A model generated the notes under the pieces. That model saw only the letters and a program-made list of their open reading frames with translations. It did not search any database and was not told the DNA's origin. Below are positions 24,884 to 34,546 of a stretch of 64,000 nt of DNA, piece by piece (position 1 is the first letter of the stretch; the number at the start of each line of letters is the position of its first letter). This DNA is from Paenibacillus sp. yr247 (GTDB taxonomy: Bacteria; Bacillota; Bacilli; Paenibacillales; NBRC-103111). Both the position numbers and the translations under genes were made by a program. The stretch covers positions 310,001 through 374,000 of the forward strand of contig NZ_FNIF01000001.1 in assembly GCF_900103825.1 (NCBI RefSeq). Direction: 5' to 3'.

Positions 24884-26170
24884 ATGAATCGACCGGTATT
24901 CAAACGATTCGGGGAACGTCCCCGGTTTCCGGCAGCTCTATGGCTACTTATTTCGTGCTTCACGGCTAGCTTATTCTTCCTACTTTTTCAAGGAGGTAAG
25001 CTGGCCTCCATGCTTTTTATTATCATCACACTATTGTCAGTGTATTTGCTCTCTGGCAATTGGAGCGGAGTTAAACGTGCACTTGGAACACGCAAACTTA
25101 CAAATACAGGGCAGGAAGCACAGCTTGAAGCGGGGCAATCTCTGCAGATCAGTATTCAAGTACAGATTCCAGGATACTGGCCTATTCCGTACATGATGAT
25201 CAAAGACCAGCTTATTCGTCAGAATGGGGAAGAAGCCATATTCGAAGGGTCGCTAGTCCCAGATTGGAAACGTAGAGGCGAACTATTTTACAGTACACCT
25301 CCTTTAAGAAGAGGATATTACCGATTTGGTGCGACGGAGTGCTTAACAGAGGATATTTTTGGTTTTTTTCAACATAAAGGCCTTATTCAGCTCCAGCAGC
25401 CGATCACTGTGTATCCACAAACCGTTACGATTCGGGAGTGGGCGCAATTTCATCAAATGCTCAAAGGTATGCAGCATCATTCTACAACGACGAGAGCGCA
25501 TCGTGAAACGACGCAAATTAATGGTGTCCGCGAATACATTTATGGAGACCGCTTATCACGTATTCACTGGAATGCCACCGCTAAGACAGGTACGTGGAAA
25601 TCCAAAGAGTTCGAGCGAGAATCCCTGCCTAAAACGATTATTTTGTTGGACCGAACTGCCCGTGCTTATGCGGACGCAGACGAGTTTGAACTGGCGGTTT
25701 CTGTTGCAGCTTCCTTGTTTCGCTATGGAGCTGGCCGTGACTTGGCACTGGGATTGCTTTCGATTGGGAAGGAATCCACGTATTTTGAACCGAAACAAAG
25801 TCAGAATCATCACAAGCATATATTAAAACATTTAGTCGGTGTAGAAGCAGATGGTTATCATTCTTTAAATCAAATTATGAAGGAACACTCGAGAGATTTG
25901 CCAGCTGGTTGCTTCTTTGTACTCATTTCTCCGCAAAAGGGCTCGGTGATGCTGCAGGTACTAACTCAACTGGAGCATCTCCAGATGAATCCATGCCATA
26001 TCTGGGTTCATGCACTACCCTCTCATGCTGTCAAACTGCAAGGAACGGAAAATGAAAGCACGCAGGAGGATTGGATAAAGGCAATTCGCTCACAAGGTTA
26101 TATGGGTTATGAGGTCAGTCATTTGGCGGACTTGCCTAACCTGTTGGGAGGGGCGAAACGTTATGCCTAA
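24884..26170 (+). CDS. DUF58 domain protein
   Basis: A 428-residue protein with two membrane segments near the N-terminus (about residues 15-55), a beta-rich middle and the DUF58 core, recognised by the REYIYGDRLSRIHWNATAKT segment near residue 215. DUF58 adopts a von Willebrand A-like fold and works with MoxR. It follows moxR with a 4-base gap and overlaps the next gene by 8 bases. Molecular function is not established, though envelope biogenesis or stress roles have been proposed for such operons. Confidence 0.9.
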   Translation: MNRPVFKRFGERPRFPAALWLLISCFTASLFFLLFQGGKLASMLFIIITLLSVYLLSGNWSGVKRALGTRKLTNTGQEAQLEAGQSLQISIQVQIPGYWPIPYMMIKDQLIRQNGEEAIFEGSLVPDWKRRGELFYSTPPLRRGYYRFGATECLTEDIFGFFQHKGLIQLQQPITVYPQTVTIREWAQFHQMLKGMQHHSTTTRAHRETTQINGVREYIYGDRLSRIHWNATAKTGTWKSKEFERESLPKTIILLDRTARAYADADEFELAVSVAASLFRYGAGRDLALGLLSIGKESTYFEPKQSQNHHKHILKHLVGVEADGYHSLNQIMKEHSRDLPAGCFFVLISPQKGSVMLQVLTQLEHLQMNPCHIWVHALPSHAVKLQGTENESTQEDWIKAIRSQGYMGYEVSHLADLPNLLGGAKRYA

Positions 26171-28394
26171 CTCAGTGTGGAAAAGGATCTTACTTACCGA
26201 TTGGGAACAACGAGTAAGCGCTATTCTTACAGGTATTTTTCTTTATCAATTTGTGATTTGGATCATGAAAGAAGATGGTTTATGGTTGCCGGAAACCGTC
26301 GCCTTTGTGACCGGTACCCTGGGAATTGTAGCAGCTACTTACCTCATACCGCATCTGCACCGCGGATGGCGAACCGTAATCCAATTTATATTGATTCTAT
26401 GGCTACATGGATTGGGTATGAGCTACCATTTTGTCGCTGTGCATGTGACGACTTGGAAAGATGTTCTGAAGTGGATTGCTCTGAATGCGGGGCAGCTGGA
26501 GCCATTCATCTGGTTTAGTTTGACCGCGTGGATTGCTTATTTGTTTGCCATGTGGTCAGTACAATCGAGATTACGTGTGTTTGTCCTTATCGTTGTTAGT
26601 ATTTTGTTTTTCGCCATTCGAGATTCCTTCAGCATGATCTTTTTGTGGCCGCAAGTGGCTATGGTTATATTCTGCGGTTTTTCACTGCTGATGGTGCGGC
26701 ATTTTTCTCTACTAAAGAAGCGGGCACCCGTTATTTGGGAAACGATTACCGATTACCCATCTTCCCTCGTTGTTCCTATATTATTGATTGTCAGCATCAC
26801 CTTTTTAGTAGGTCTATTTGCACCAGCCGTGAATCCGATATTAACGGATCCTTATACGGCTTGGAAAGTGAGCCGCGGCGAAGCCGTCCCTCTGTTAGGA
26901 AAAGGAGTCAGCATCACGGCATCTACAGGCGATACTTCCTCCGGCTACAGTAGAGATGACAGCCGGCTTGGCGGCGGGTTTCGGTTTGATTATACGCCCG
27001 TAATGACTGTCGAGACGAGTAAGCGAACTTATTTCCGTGGCGAAACAAGAGCATTGTATAATGGAAAAGGATGGGATCTTAGCCCTACAGAGCGGAAATT
27101 ACCTATCAATCGTGTAAACGTTACTCCGCTGCCGCTGGACACGAGATTTGATCAATCGCTTTTGAAAACGAAAGAAGTGACACAAAAAGTTGTCATGGAT
27201 AGAGATGACGTATTTCCCGTTTTATTTGGGGGATTTGCTATCCAGAAAATTGTGGAAGTGAATAAAGGTGAGAACCCGTTTCAACGCATTTTATGGTCGC
27301 CTCGCCAATCTGAGCTTCGTTTTGTAGGGAAAAGTAATTATCCTCACGATTATACGATCATTACGCAGGAACCCATCCTGGACGTAGCGTTATTACGAGA
27401 AGTCAAATCAGACTATGCCAATCAACCCGATTGGGCGGAGTACCTGCAATTGCCTGCTGACCTTCCCGAACGAGTAAAGCAGTTGGCAATCGACATTACC
27501 AAGACCGCGACGAATCCTTATGATAAAGCGAAGTTGATCGAGAAGTATTTGTCTGAGCATTATCCGTATACGAACACGCCAGATGAAAGTAAGGGTAAAA
27601 GTAAGGATTTTGTGGATCGTTTCTTATTTGAAGTGAAGCAAGGGTATTGTGATTATTACTCAACGTCCATGGCTGTACTCACCCGTTCGATTGGGCTTCC
27701 AACTCGTTGGGTGAAAGGTTACTCATCAGGCACTTCACCGATACCTGAGCAATATAGAGATTTTGGCATCTTGAGTCAACTGGGCAAAGATATAGATATG
27801 GATGGGGCAGGTACTTATACGGTTAGAAATTCAGACGCTCATTCTTGGGTAGAAGTGTATTTCGAAGGCTTTGGTTGGATCGCCTTCGAGCCGACCTCCG
27901 GCTTCAAGTTACCGAATCTGTTCCCAGAGGAAACCCCGCCGCCTGTTGACCTATCTACGGAAAGCGATCCTGTTACTTTGCCTGATTCAACCAACCATGC
28001 TCCAAGCCTAACATGGCTATGGCTGACGTTAGGCGGTGTAGCAGCTGCCGGAGTTGTTGCTTTAGTTCTATTCTTTATCATTAAAAGCGACTCTTGGAGA
28101 GCATGGCGAACCCGCAGGAAACAAATGCAGGTCGTTAATTTTAATCAAAAAATTATTGTAGAATTCGAGAAGCTGCTGCGATTAAGCCGTCGCAAGGGCT
28201 ACACAAGACATGAGCACGAAACGATGCGAGAAGCGACCAAAAGGTGGTCGAATCAGAGCAAGTGGATGAAAAAAGAGCTGGAAACCGTGCTCGAGCTGTT
28301 TGAACGCGCGAAATACAGTCAGGCAAATTCCACTGAAGTAGACTTCCTGACCGTTAGTCAGTCTATTACTAGATTAAAAGAACAAATGAAATAA
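26163..28394 (+). CDS. Membrane transglutaminase-like protein (TgpA family)
   Basis: The 743-residue protein has several N-terminal membrane helices up to about residue 225, then a large external part with a transglutaminase core: YCDYYSTSMAVLTR carries the catalytic Cys near residue 498, SDAHSWVEVYFEGFGW the His, and FEPTSG the following strand with the Asp-like position replaced. A C-terminal membrane helix and a DUF4129-like cytoplasmic tail with RxGYxRxxHET follow. ATG 26163 behind GGGAGGGGCG is preferred over the longer frame, and overlaps the DUF58 stop. It probably acts on peptides or the cell wall. Confidence 0.87.
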   Translation: MPNSVWKRILLTDWEQRVSAILTGIFLYQFVIWIMKEDGLWLPETVAFVTGTLGIVAATYLIPHLHRGWRTVIQFILILWLHGLGMSYHFVAVHVTTWKDVLKWIALNAGQLEPFIWFSLTAWIAYLFAMWSVQSRLRVFVLIVVSILFFAIRDSFSMIFLWPQVAMVIFCGFSLLMVRHFSLLKKRAPVIWETITDYPSSLVVPILLIVSITFLVGLFAPAVNPILTDPYTAWKVSRGEAVPLLGKGVSITASTGDTSSGYSRDDSRLGGGFRFDYTPVMTVETSKRTYFRGETRALYNGKGWDLSPTERKLPINRVNVTPLPLDTRFDQSLLKTKEVTQKVVMDRDDVFPVLFGGFAIQKIVEVNKGENPFQRILWSPRQSELRFVGKSNYPHDYTIITQEPILDVALLREVKSDYANQPDWAEYLQLPADLPERVKQLAIDITKTATNPYDKAKLIEKYLSEHYPYTNTPDESKGKSKDFVDRFLFEVKQGYCDYYSTSMAVLTRSIGLPTRWVKGYSSGTSPIPEQYRDFGILSQLGKDIDMDGAGTYTVRNSDAHSWVEVYFEGFGWIAFEPTSGFKLPNLFPEETPPPVDLSTESDPVTLPDSTNHAPSLTWLWLTLGGVAAAGVVALVLFFIIKSDSWRAWRTRRKQMQVVNFNQKIIVEFEKLLRLSRRKGYTRHEHETMREATKRWSNQSKWMKKELETVLELFERAKYSQANSTEVDFLTVSQSITRLKEQMK

Positions 28395-28454
28395 GCCAAA
28401 TAAGCCACTCTCCTTAGAAGGGGGTGGTTTTCACTATGAGAGGAGTTTACTAAT

Positions 28455-29231
28455 ATGGCCTTTATCGATTGTCATTTTTATTCAGATTCCCTTGGTGTTT
28501 CTGCCTCAATGAATGTCATTTTGCCGCAAGCGGCTCAAAATCAAATCGGGTTAGCATCTGCCGTGTATGGCAAAAAACATCCCACGCTATATTTGCTGCA
28601 CGGATTGTCAGATGATCACACCATTTGGATGAGAAGAACCTCGATTGAACGTTATGCATCGCAATTGGGAATAGCGGTAGTTATGCCGGCTGTTAATCGC
28701 AGCTTTTACACAGATATGGCGGCGGGGCCGAAATATTGGACTTTTATTAGTGAAGAATTACCTGCTTTAGCACGATCTTTTTTCCCGTTGGCTGAAGAAA
28801 GAGAACTGAATTATGTGGCAGGATTGTCAATGGGCGGTTATGGCGCAATGAAACTGGCGCTAACATATCCAGAGCGTTTTGCAGCCGCAGCAAGTTTGTC
28901 GGGTGCATTAGATGTAGTAAGCATAGCTTCGAACCTCCCGGACGAATTCAAACTGATTTATGGAGATACGTCCAAAATTAAAGGCAGCGGGAATGATTTA
29001 TTTTATTTGGCAGAGAAGCTGTTAGGCAAGGAGGGAAAAGCTCCTCAACTCTATCAATGCTGCGGAACGGAAGACTTCCTTTATAAGGATAATATTCGAT
29101 TCCGCGATTATTGCCATGAATTACATATCGACTTGACCTATGAAGAAGAGCCAGGCGAACATGAGTGGGGCTACTGGGATCGTAAAATTCAAAACGTATT
29201 GAACTGGTTACCGCTTCCTGACCGCTCCTAG
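28455..29231 (+). CDS. Tributyrin-esterase-like alpha/beta hydrolase
   Basis: A 258-residue esterase of the esterase D/S-formylglutathione hydrolase group. [16 protein letters not shown] is the oxyanion region, [11 protein letters not shown] near residue 124 holds the nucleophilic Ser, and [10 protein letters not shown] near residue 235 holds the catalytic His. The N-terminal [16 protein letters not shown] start is typical of tributyrin esterases (EstA). GAGAGGAG precedes the ATG. It is a separate unit between the MoxR operon and the yqe operon. Natural substrate is unknown. Confidence 0.85.
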   Translation: MAFIDCHFYSDSLGVSASMNVILPQAAQNQIGLASAVYGKKHPTLYLLHGLSDDHTIWMRRTSIERYASQLGIAVVMPAVNRSFYTDMAAGPKYWTFISEELPALARSFFPLAEERELNYVAGLSMGGYGAMKLALTYPERFAAAASLSGALDVVSIASNLPDEFKLIYGDTSKIKGSGNDLFYLAEKLLGKEGKAPQLYQCCGTEDFLYKDNIRFRDYCHELHIDLTYEEEPGEHEWGYWDRKIQNVLNWLPLPDRS

Positions 29232-29254
29232 TGGGAAAGTATGTTCTTTTCTTT

Positions 29255-29283
29255 TTGCAACGTGAGGGGCACTATGGTATAGT
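29255..29283 (+). promoter_or_regulatory. Sigma-A-type promoter of the yqeG operon
   Basis: TTGCAA (29255-29260) and TATAGT (29278-29283) are separated by 17 bases and lie 40 bases before the chosen yqeG start. Confidence 0.6.
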
Positions 29284-29322
29284 TTCTCGTATATGTCGAG
29301 GAAGCAGTTGGAGGGAATTTGT

Positions 29323-29817
29323 TTGCTGAAAAAACTTTTACCCAGACAGTCCGTACATACAATCTATGATATTGATGCCACTCATCTATGGGGATTTGGT
29401 GTTCGCGGTATTATTACTGATCTCGATAATACACTCGTAGGCGCACGTGATCCGCATGCGACTCCTGAGTTAATAGAGTGGTTGAAACGCTTGCAGAAGA
29501 TCGGATTCAAGGTAGTCATCGTGTCCAATAATAATCATGGTCGGGTATCGAAGTTTGCGGAGCCACTAGGCATTCCCTTCATTCACCGTGCTAAGAAACC
29601 AACAAACATTTCATTCCACAGAGCTATGAAGCTGCTTGGTACGAATGCCAGACAAACAGCCGTCATAGGTGATCAAATGTTAACAGACGTTCTTGGAGGC
29701 AATCGGATGGGGCTTTACACGATCCTAGTTCAGCCAATTTCAATTAAGGATGAGGGTTTTTTTACAAAAATTAATCGTCGTATTGAGAAATGGGCTTTAT
29801 CTAGGATGAAGAAATAG
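29323..29817 (+). CDS. yqeG: YqeG family HAD-IIIA phosphatase
   Basis: A 164-residue HAD-superfamily phosphatase. The nucleophile motif is ITDLDNTLV (two Asp) near residue 29, motif II VSNN near 69, and motif III IGDQMLTDVLGG near 119. TTG 29323 is chosen as the start because GGAGGG precedes it and the product then begins like Bacillus YqeG; an upstream ATG lacks a ribosome site. It heads the conserved yqeG-yqeH-aroE operon. The physiological substrate is unknown, though related enzymes act on phospholipid or nucleotide phosphates. Confidence 0.9.
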   Translation: MLKKLLPRQSVHTIYDIDATHLWGFGVRGIITDLDNTLVGARDPHATPELIEWLKRLQKIGFKVVIVSNNNHGRVSKFAEPLGIPFIHRAKKPTNISFHRAMKLLGTNARQTAVIGDQMLTDVLGGNRMGLYTILVQPISIKDEGFFTKINRRIEKWALSRMKK

Positions 29818-29825
29818 GAGGTTTC

Positions 29826-30941
29826 ATGAGTATAGAAACGATTAATCATTGTGCGGGTTGCGGCGTATTGCTGCAGACAGAAGAAAAGAGTAAGCTCGGC
29901 TTTATTCCGGCTGATGCGATGCAGAAGGAACCGCTAATTTGTCAGCGCTGCTATCGTATAAAGCATTATAATGAATCTTCGAGTATCACATTGCAGCAGG
30001 ACGACTTCCTTAAATTACTGGGACATGTTGGTCAAACAAAAGCTCTTGTTGTGAAAATCGTGGATATTTTTGACTTTGAAGGCAGTATGATTAGCGGTCT
30101 TGCACGCTTTGTTGGTACGAATCCCGTTCTGCTGGTCGTAAACAAGATCGATTTACTGCCGAAAGTGACGAACGCAAACAAGATCATTAACTGGGTACAG
30201 CGCAGAGCTAAAGAGGAGAACCTTAAGGTTGTTGATATCGTTCTGTGCAGTGCGAAGAAAAATATAGGCTTTGACCGTGTGATTACAGCTGTGCAGGAAT
30301 ATCGCGGTAACATGGATGTCTATGTTGTCGGCGCAACGAATGTCGGTAAATCGACACTTATTAACCGCTTAATCAGCGACTACAGTGATTTGGAATCTGA
30401 GCTCACTACGTCACAGTACCCGGGTACGACGCTGGATCTGGTAAAAATCCCGTTGGATGATGGCCGGTTTATCGTTGATACACCCGGTATCGTGCACACA
30501 CATCGTCTAACCGAAGTCGTGAAAAAGCGTGATTTAGCCCGGATTATGCCGGATAAGCCGCTAAAACCGATGGTGTTTCAATTAAATGAAGCGCAAACGT
30601 TATTTTTTGGTGCATTAGCTAGGTTTGATTTTATCAAAGGCGACCATCAGTCATTCACGTGTTACACCTCTAATGCGCTTCAAATACATCGTACTAAGCT
30701 GGAACGGGCTGATGAATTATACGAAGAACACAAAGGTGTGATGCTTGCGCCACCTAACCTTGCGGATTTGGATGAGCTTCCTAGGCTTGTGAAGCACCCG
30801 CTGCACATTCCGAAAGGGAAGCTGATGGATGTGATGATCTCCGGTTTAGGCTGGATTAAAGTGAACAGCTTAGCTGGAGCGCAGCTTGCTGTTCATGCAC
30901 CGAAAGGGATTAAGGTTATTACGCGTGAGTCTTTGATTTAG
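29826..30941 (+). CDS. yqeH: Ribosome biogenesis GTPase YqeH
   Basis: A 371-residue circularly permuted GTPase needed for 30S subunit assembly. The N-terminal zinc finger is CAGCG with CQRCY; the G motifs come in permuted order, NKIDLLPK near residue 104 first, then GATNVGKST near 173 and DTPG near 217. The C-terminal part is the treble-clef-like RNA-binding region. AGGAGG precedes the ATG. The gene overlaps no neighbour but lies 8 bases after yqeG and 17 before aroE. Confidence 0.95.
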   Translation: MSIETINHCAGCGVLLQTEEKSKLGFIPADAMQKEPLICQRCYRIKHYNESSSITLQQDDFLKLLGHVGQTKALVVKIVDIFDFEGSMISGLARFVGTNPVLLVVNKIDLLPKVTNANKIINWVQRRAKEENLKVVDIVLCSAKKNIGFDRVITAVQEYRGNMDVYVVGATNVGKSTLINRLISDYSDLESELTTSQYPGTTLDLVKIPLDDGRFIVDTPGIVHTHRLTEVVKKRDLARIMPDKPLKPMVFQLNEAQTLFFGALARFDFIKGDHQSFTCYTSNALQIHRTKLERADELYEEHKGVMLAPPNLADLDELPRLVKHPLHIPKGKLMDVMISGLGWIKVNSLAGAQLAVHAPKGIKVITRESLI

Positions 30942-30958
30942 GGGGAAAAGAGGAGACC

Positions 30959-31819
30959 ATGGAGAAGAACCGGACGATTGACAGTCATACGATTTTATAT
31001 GGGGTATTCGGAGATCCGATTCGTCATTCCCGTTCACCGATTATGTTGAATCGTGCTTTTCAGGAAACAGGGATTAACGCTGTTTACGCTGCTTTCCACG
31101 TTCGTCCTGATGAACTTGGCGATGCGGTTCGCGGGATACGGGCGTTAGGATATCGCGGTGTCAACGTAACGATTCCACATAAAGTGGAGGTTATGCAGTA
31201 CCTGGATGAGATCGATGAAGGAGCTAGGATCGTTGGTGCGGTAAACACCATCGTTAATGAAGCTGGCAAGCTAATCGGTTACAATACAGACGGTATTGGC
31301 TACGTGCGATCGTTGAAGGAAGAAACTGGCATCGAATTGACAGGAAAAAGTGTTCTTCTCCTTGGAGCCGGCGGAGCAGCCAGAGGCGTTGCCTATGCGC
31401 TTGCGAAAGAAGGAGCGGGCCGCATCTACATCGCGAATCGAACCAAAGAACGCGCTTTGGAGCTTGCCGACACAATCAGCGCTTATACCAAAGCGATCGG
31501 ACTTGGGATGGACGAGCTAGGACATGTTGTAGATGAGGCGCAATTTGTTCTGAATACAACTTCTGCCGGCATGCATCCTTATATAGATGAGCTTCCATTA
31601 CCGGTAGAACTGCTGCGAACGCATCATCTAGTTAGCGATTTAATTTATAATCCGCGAATTACGAGGTTTCTTCGTGAAGCGGAAGCTATTGGGGCCAGCA
31701 TCCACGGCGGACTCGGTATGTTTATTTATCAAGGTGCTTTTGCCTTTGAATATTGGACTGGTACTCCTGCACCCGTTGCAGTAATGAGACAGGTGGTAGA
31801 ACAGTCGTTAGCTGAATAA
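30959..31819 (+). CDS. aroE: Shikimate dehydrogenase
   Basis: A 286-residue enzyme reducing 3-dehydroshikimate to shikimate with NADPH. Key segments are GDPIRHSRSPIMLNRAF (substrate Ser residues), NVTIPHK with the catalytic Lys near residue 79, NTDGIGYV with the Asp near 115, the NADP loop LGAGGAARG near 138, and NRTKERA for the NADP phosphate. Length and motifs match AroE. It sits in the same operon position as in Bacillus subtilis, 17 bases after yqeH. Confidence 0.95.
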   Translation: MEKNRTIDSHTILYGVFGDPIRHSRSPIMLNRAFQETGINAVYAAFHVRPDELGDAVRGIRALGYRGVNVTIPHKVEVMQYLDEIDEGARIVGAVNTIVNEAGKLIGYNTDGIGYVRSLKEETGIELTGKSVLLLGAGGAARGVAYALAKEGAGRIYIANRTKERALELADTISAYTKAIGLGMDELGHVVDEAQFVLNTTSAGMHPYIDELPLPVELLRTHHLVSDLIYNPRITRFLREAEAIGASIHGGLGMFIYQGAFAFEYWTGTPAPVAVMRQVVEQSLAE

Positions 31820-31839
31820 GTATGAATAGAGGGACATCT

Positions 31840-32133
31840 ATGTTAACAGGCAAACAGAAACGTTATTTGCGCTCAATGGCGCACCATTTAGATCCGATCT
31901 TTCAAGTAGGAAAAGGCGGCGTGAACGATCACTTGATTCGTCACATTCAAGAAGCTTTGGAAGTTCGTGAATTGATTAAAATTACCGTGCTAAACAACAG
32001 CGGAGAAGATCGTGACGAAGTCGGCGCCGAATTGTCCGAGAAGTCGGGTGCAGAGCTTGTGCAGGTTATCGGAAAAATTGTTGTGCTCTACAAAGAATCG
32101 CGTGACAAGAAGAAGATTGAACTGCCGCGCTAA
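31840..32133 (+). CDS. yqeI: YhbY-family RNA-binding protein (CRM domain)
   Basis: The 97-residue protein begins MLTGKQKRYLRSMAHHLDPI and has the GKGG loop (FQVGKGGVND) and ELIKITVLNNS, the CRM domain pattern. YhbY proteins associate with pre-50S ribosomal particles. ATG 31840 follows AGAGGG and gives the usual 96-97 residues; the ATG at 31822 would add six residues without a better site. It lies 20 bases after aroE. Confidence 0.92.
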   Translation: MLTGKQKRYLRSMAHHLDPIFQVGKGGVNDHLIRHIQEALEVRELIKITVLNNSGEDRDEVGAELSEKSGAELVQVIGKIVVLYKESRDKKKIELPR

Positions 32134-32145
32134 AGAGGTGGAAGC

Positions 32146-32733
32146 ATGCTTGTCGGAATTATGGGAGGCACCTTCGACCCGATTCATACCGGTCATTTGA
32201 TCGCGGCGGAGCGAGCGAGGGTGGGAGCAGGACTGGACGAGGTATGGCTGATGCCGGCTAATGTAGCGCCGCATAAATCGATTGCGCCAAAAGCAACGAC
32301 TCAGCAGCGTTGGGAGATGGTGTGCCTTGCTGCGGAAGGCAATCCTTTTTTTCGTCCAATTGATATCGAAATTAGTAAAGGCGGCGTATCATATAGTATC
32401 GATACGATTGAATTGCTATGCAAGGAATATCCAGATACGGAATTTGCTTATATTATAGGTGCAGATATGGTTCAATATTTGCCGCAGTGGCATCGCATCG
32501 ATGACATCGTGCGGCATATTCGTTTTATCGGTTTAGCCAGGCCAGGCTATGAACTCGATACAACGCATATGTCTATGAATATTCGTTCTCGCGTGACAAT
32601 TGTACCTATGCCGCTTGTAGAGATTTCATCAACAGCCATTCGAGAGGAAAGGCAGCGCAGTAGATCAGTCCGTTACCTTGTTCCAGAGGCGGTGAATGGT
32701 TTCATGGAGGTGAACCGATTGTATGAATCGTGA
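32146..32733 (+). CDS. nadD: Nicotinate-nucleotide adenylyltransferase
   Basis: The 195-residue enzyme adenylates nicotinate mononucleotide in NAD synthesis. The nucleotidyltransferase motif GGTFDPIHTGHL is at residues 5-16, and the second motif EISSTAIRE is near residue 163. The GADMVQYLPQWHR segment fits the substrate pocket. Its last bases overlap yqeK by 11 bases, so translation is coupled. The length is normal. Confidence 0.96.
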   Translation: MLVGIMGGTFDPIHTGHLIAAERARVGAGLDEVWLMPANVAPHKSIAPKATTQQRWEMVCLAAEGNPFFRPIDIEISKGGVSYSIDTIELLCKEYPDTEFAYIIGADMVQYLPQWHRIDDIVRHIRFIGLARPGYELDTTHMSMNIRSRVTIVPMPLVEISSTAIREERQRSRSVRYLVPEAVNGFMEVNRLYES

Positions 32734-33289
32734 GGAACTAATGGTAGCGGTGAAGGAACAAATGCCTGAGCGACGCTGGCTGCATACACTCGGTGTGATG
32801 GAAACAAGCGTTATTTTGGCCAATCGTTTTGGTGGTGACCCTGTTAAAGCCGACCTCGCGGCGATTTTGCACGATTATTGCAAGTATTGGCCCGTGCAGG
32901 AACAAGCTAAGATTATTCGCGAGAATGGTTTGCCACAGGACTTATTGGACTACGATAAGGAGCTATGGCACTCCCATGCTGGTGCTTATATAGCTGAGGC
33001 ACAATTTGGAATCCATGATGAGGAGATACTTGATGCAATTCGATATCATACCTCAGGACGTGAACAGATGACATTATTGGATAAAATCGTTTGCTTAGCG
33101 GATTATATGGAGCCTGGGCGCGATTTTCCAGGTGTGGATCACATTCGTGAAATCGCGAATCAAAGTTTAGAGAAGGCTCTAGTCGCCGGTTTTGACTCCA
33201 CAATTAGCTTTTTAATTGCCAAAGGCAAACGGATTTATCCGCTTACCATTTTGACCCGAAATGATTTGATTGAACAAATAAACAGATAA
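32723..33289 (+). CDS. yqeK: HD-domain hydrolase YqeK
   Basis: A 188-residue HD-domain phosphohydrolase. HDYCKYW near residue 50 supplies the paired metal-binding His-Asp; an earlier His in LHTLGV, HSHAGA and RYHTSG provide others. YqeK proteins hydrolyse symmetrical diadenosine tetraphosphate (Ap4A) to ADP. The start overlaps nadD by 11 bases, the usual arrangement. The gene lies 18 bases ahead of rsfS. Confidence 0.93.
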   Translation: MNREELMVAVKEQMPERRWLHTLGVMETSVILANRFGGDPVKADLAAILHDYCKYWPVQEQAKIIRENGLPQDLLDYDKELWHSHAGAYIAEAQFGIHDEEILDAIRYHTSGREQMTLLDKIVCLADYMEPGRDFPGVDHIREIANQSLEKALVAGFDSTISFLIAKGKRIYPLTILTRNDLIEQINR

Positions 33290-33307
33290 TATTTGGAGGA
33301 TGATTGA

Positions 33308-33655
33308 ATGAGTAAAAACCCTGAGGAAATTTTGGCTTTTGTTGTTGAGGCTGCTGAGGATAAAAAAGCGGCAGATGTCGTAACCCTTAACTTGCAAGGC
33401 GTTTCCCTTATTGCCGATTATTTCGTTATTTGTCACGGGAATTCAGAAACACAAGTGCAAGCGATTGCCGGCGAAGCTAGAAAGAAAGCGCATGAGCACG
33501 GTGTAAATATCAGAGGCTTCGAAGGTATTGATACAGCAAGATGGGTGCTGCTTGATCTAGGGGATGTTGTTCTTCATGTCTTCCACCGCGATGATCGTGA
33601 ATATTATAACATTGAAAGACTTTGGTCCGATGCCAAAGTTGTGGAGCGCGTATGA
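33308..33655 (+). CDS. rsfS: Ribosomal silencing factor RsfS
   Basis: A 115-residue protein (YqeL/Iojap) that binds ribosomal protein L14 and blocks subunit joining under poor nutrition. It shows the typical VVTLNLQGVSLIADYFVICHG, QVQAIAGEARKKA, GFEGIDTARWVLLDLGDVVL and FHRDDREYYNIERLW regions. TTTGGAGGATGATTG precedes the ATG. Its stop overlaps the next start in ATGA. Confidence 0.95.
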   Translation: MSKNPEEILAFVVEAAEDKKAADVVTLNLQGVSLIADYFVICHGNSETQVQAIAGEARKKAHEHGVNIRGFEGIDTARWVLLDLGDVVLHVFHRDDREYYNIERLWSDAKVVERV

Positions 33656-34545
33656 GACTGGAAGCAGGATCCCTTGTTACCCTAGAGGTGGCGAGGGAAG
33701 TTCCGCCTAATGGTTATTTCCTGAGCGACGGCTATCAGGATGTCCTTCTGCCTTATGCGGAGATCGTGGGTAAAATTAAACCTGGAGACCAGGTGGAAGC
33801 TTTCTTATTTCACGATACACAGGATAGACTTATGGCGACAATGAAACGTCCGCTTCTCCTCATGGGCGAAGTTGGGTTGCTGGAAGTTGTAGATATTCAC
33901 CCTAGATTTGGTTATTTCCTTGAAATGGGTCTTGGTCGCAATCTACTTCTTCCTTACCGACATGTCCCGGAATTAGAGACGCTGCGTCCTCAGGTGGGAG
34001 ATAAGGTATATGCTACGTTAGCTCATGATCGACAAGGTCGTTTAATCGCGAAGCTAGCGCTGGAGGAGGATTTGGCTCCTCTTTGTGTTCGCGCTCCTTC
34101 GAGTTGGGGTAATCAGTGGGTCAAAGCACGTGTGTATAGACCCCTGCAAATAGGTACCTTCGTCATTTGTGAAGCCGGTGTCCTCGGGTATGGCGTTATC
34201 GGTCTAATCGCCGCTCCGGAACGAACACGTTTGCTGCGCGTAGGTGAGTTGGTTGACGTTCGGGTTGCTTTTGTGCGTGAAGAGGATGGACGAGTCAATC
34301 TATCGATGCGGCTGCCGAAGGAAAAGGGACTCCATGAAGATGCTGAGCGAATAATGAGTGTCCTCCAAGAGCGACCTGGGAAAGCGATGCCCTTTTCCGA
34401 CAAAACATCGGCAGACATTATCAAAGATCGGTTTGGCCTAAGTAAAGCGGCTTTCAAACGTGCATTAGGCAAGCTTATGAAGGACGGGCTCATCTATCAG
34501 GAGGATGATTGGACCTATCTGAAACAAGAGGAGACCCAAGGCTAA
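33652..34545 (+). CDS. cvfB: S1-like RNA-binding protein (CvfB/YitL family)
   Basis: The 297-residue protein starts at ATG 33652 within the ATGA overlap with rsfS. It has repeated S1-like OB-fold segments (VTLEVAREVPPNGYFLSDG, EVVDIHPRFGYFLEMGLG, RVGELVDVRVAFVREEDGRV) and a C-terminal winged helix (RFGLSKAAFKRALGKLMKDG). Length and order match CvfB of Staphylococcus and YitL of Bacillus. It is not a usual member of the B. subtilis yqe operon, so its place between rsfS and yqeM is a lineage feature. Role: probably RNA binding in gene regulation. Confidence 0.85.
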   Translation: MRLEAGSLVTLEVAREVPPNGYFLSDGYQDVLLPYAEIVGKIKPGDQVEAFLFHDTQDRLMATMKRPLLLMGEVGLLEVVDIHPRFGYFLEMGLGRNLLLPYRHVPELETLRPQVGDKVYATLAHDRQGRLIAKLALEEDLAPLCVRAPSSWGNQWVKARVYRPLQIGTFVICEAGVLGYGVIGLIAAPERTRLLRVGELVDVRVAFVREEDGRVNLSMRLPKEKGLHEDAERIMSVLQERPGKAMPFSDKTSADIIKDRFGLSKAAFKRALGKLMKDGLIYQEDDWTYLKQEETQG

Positions 34546-34546
34546 C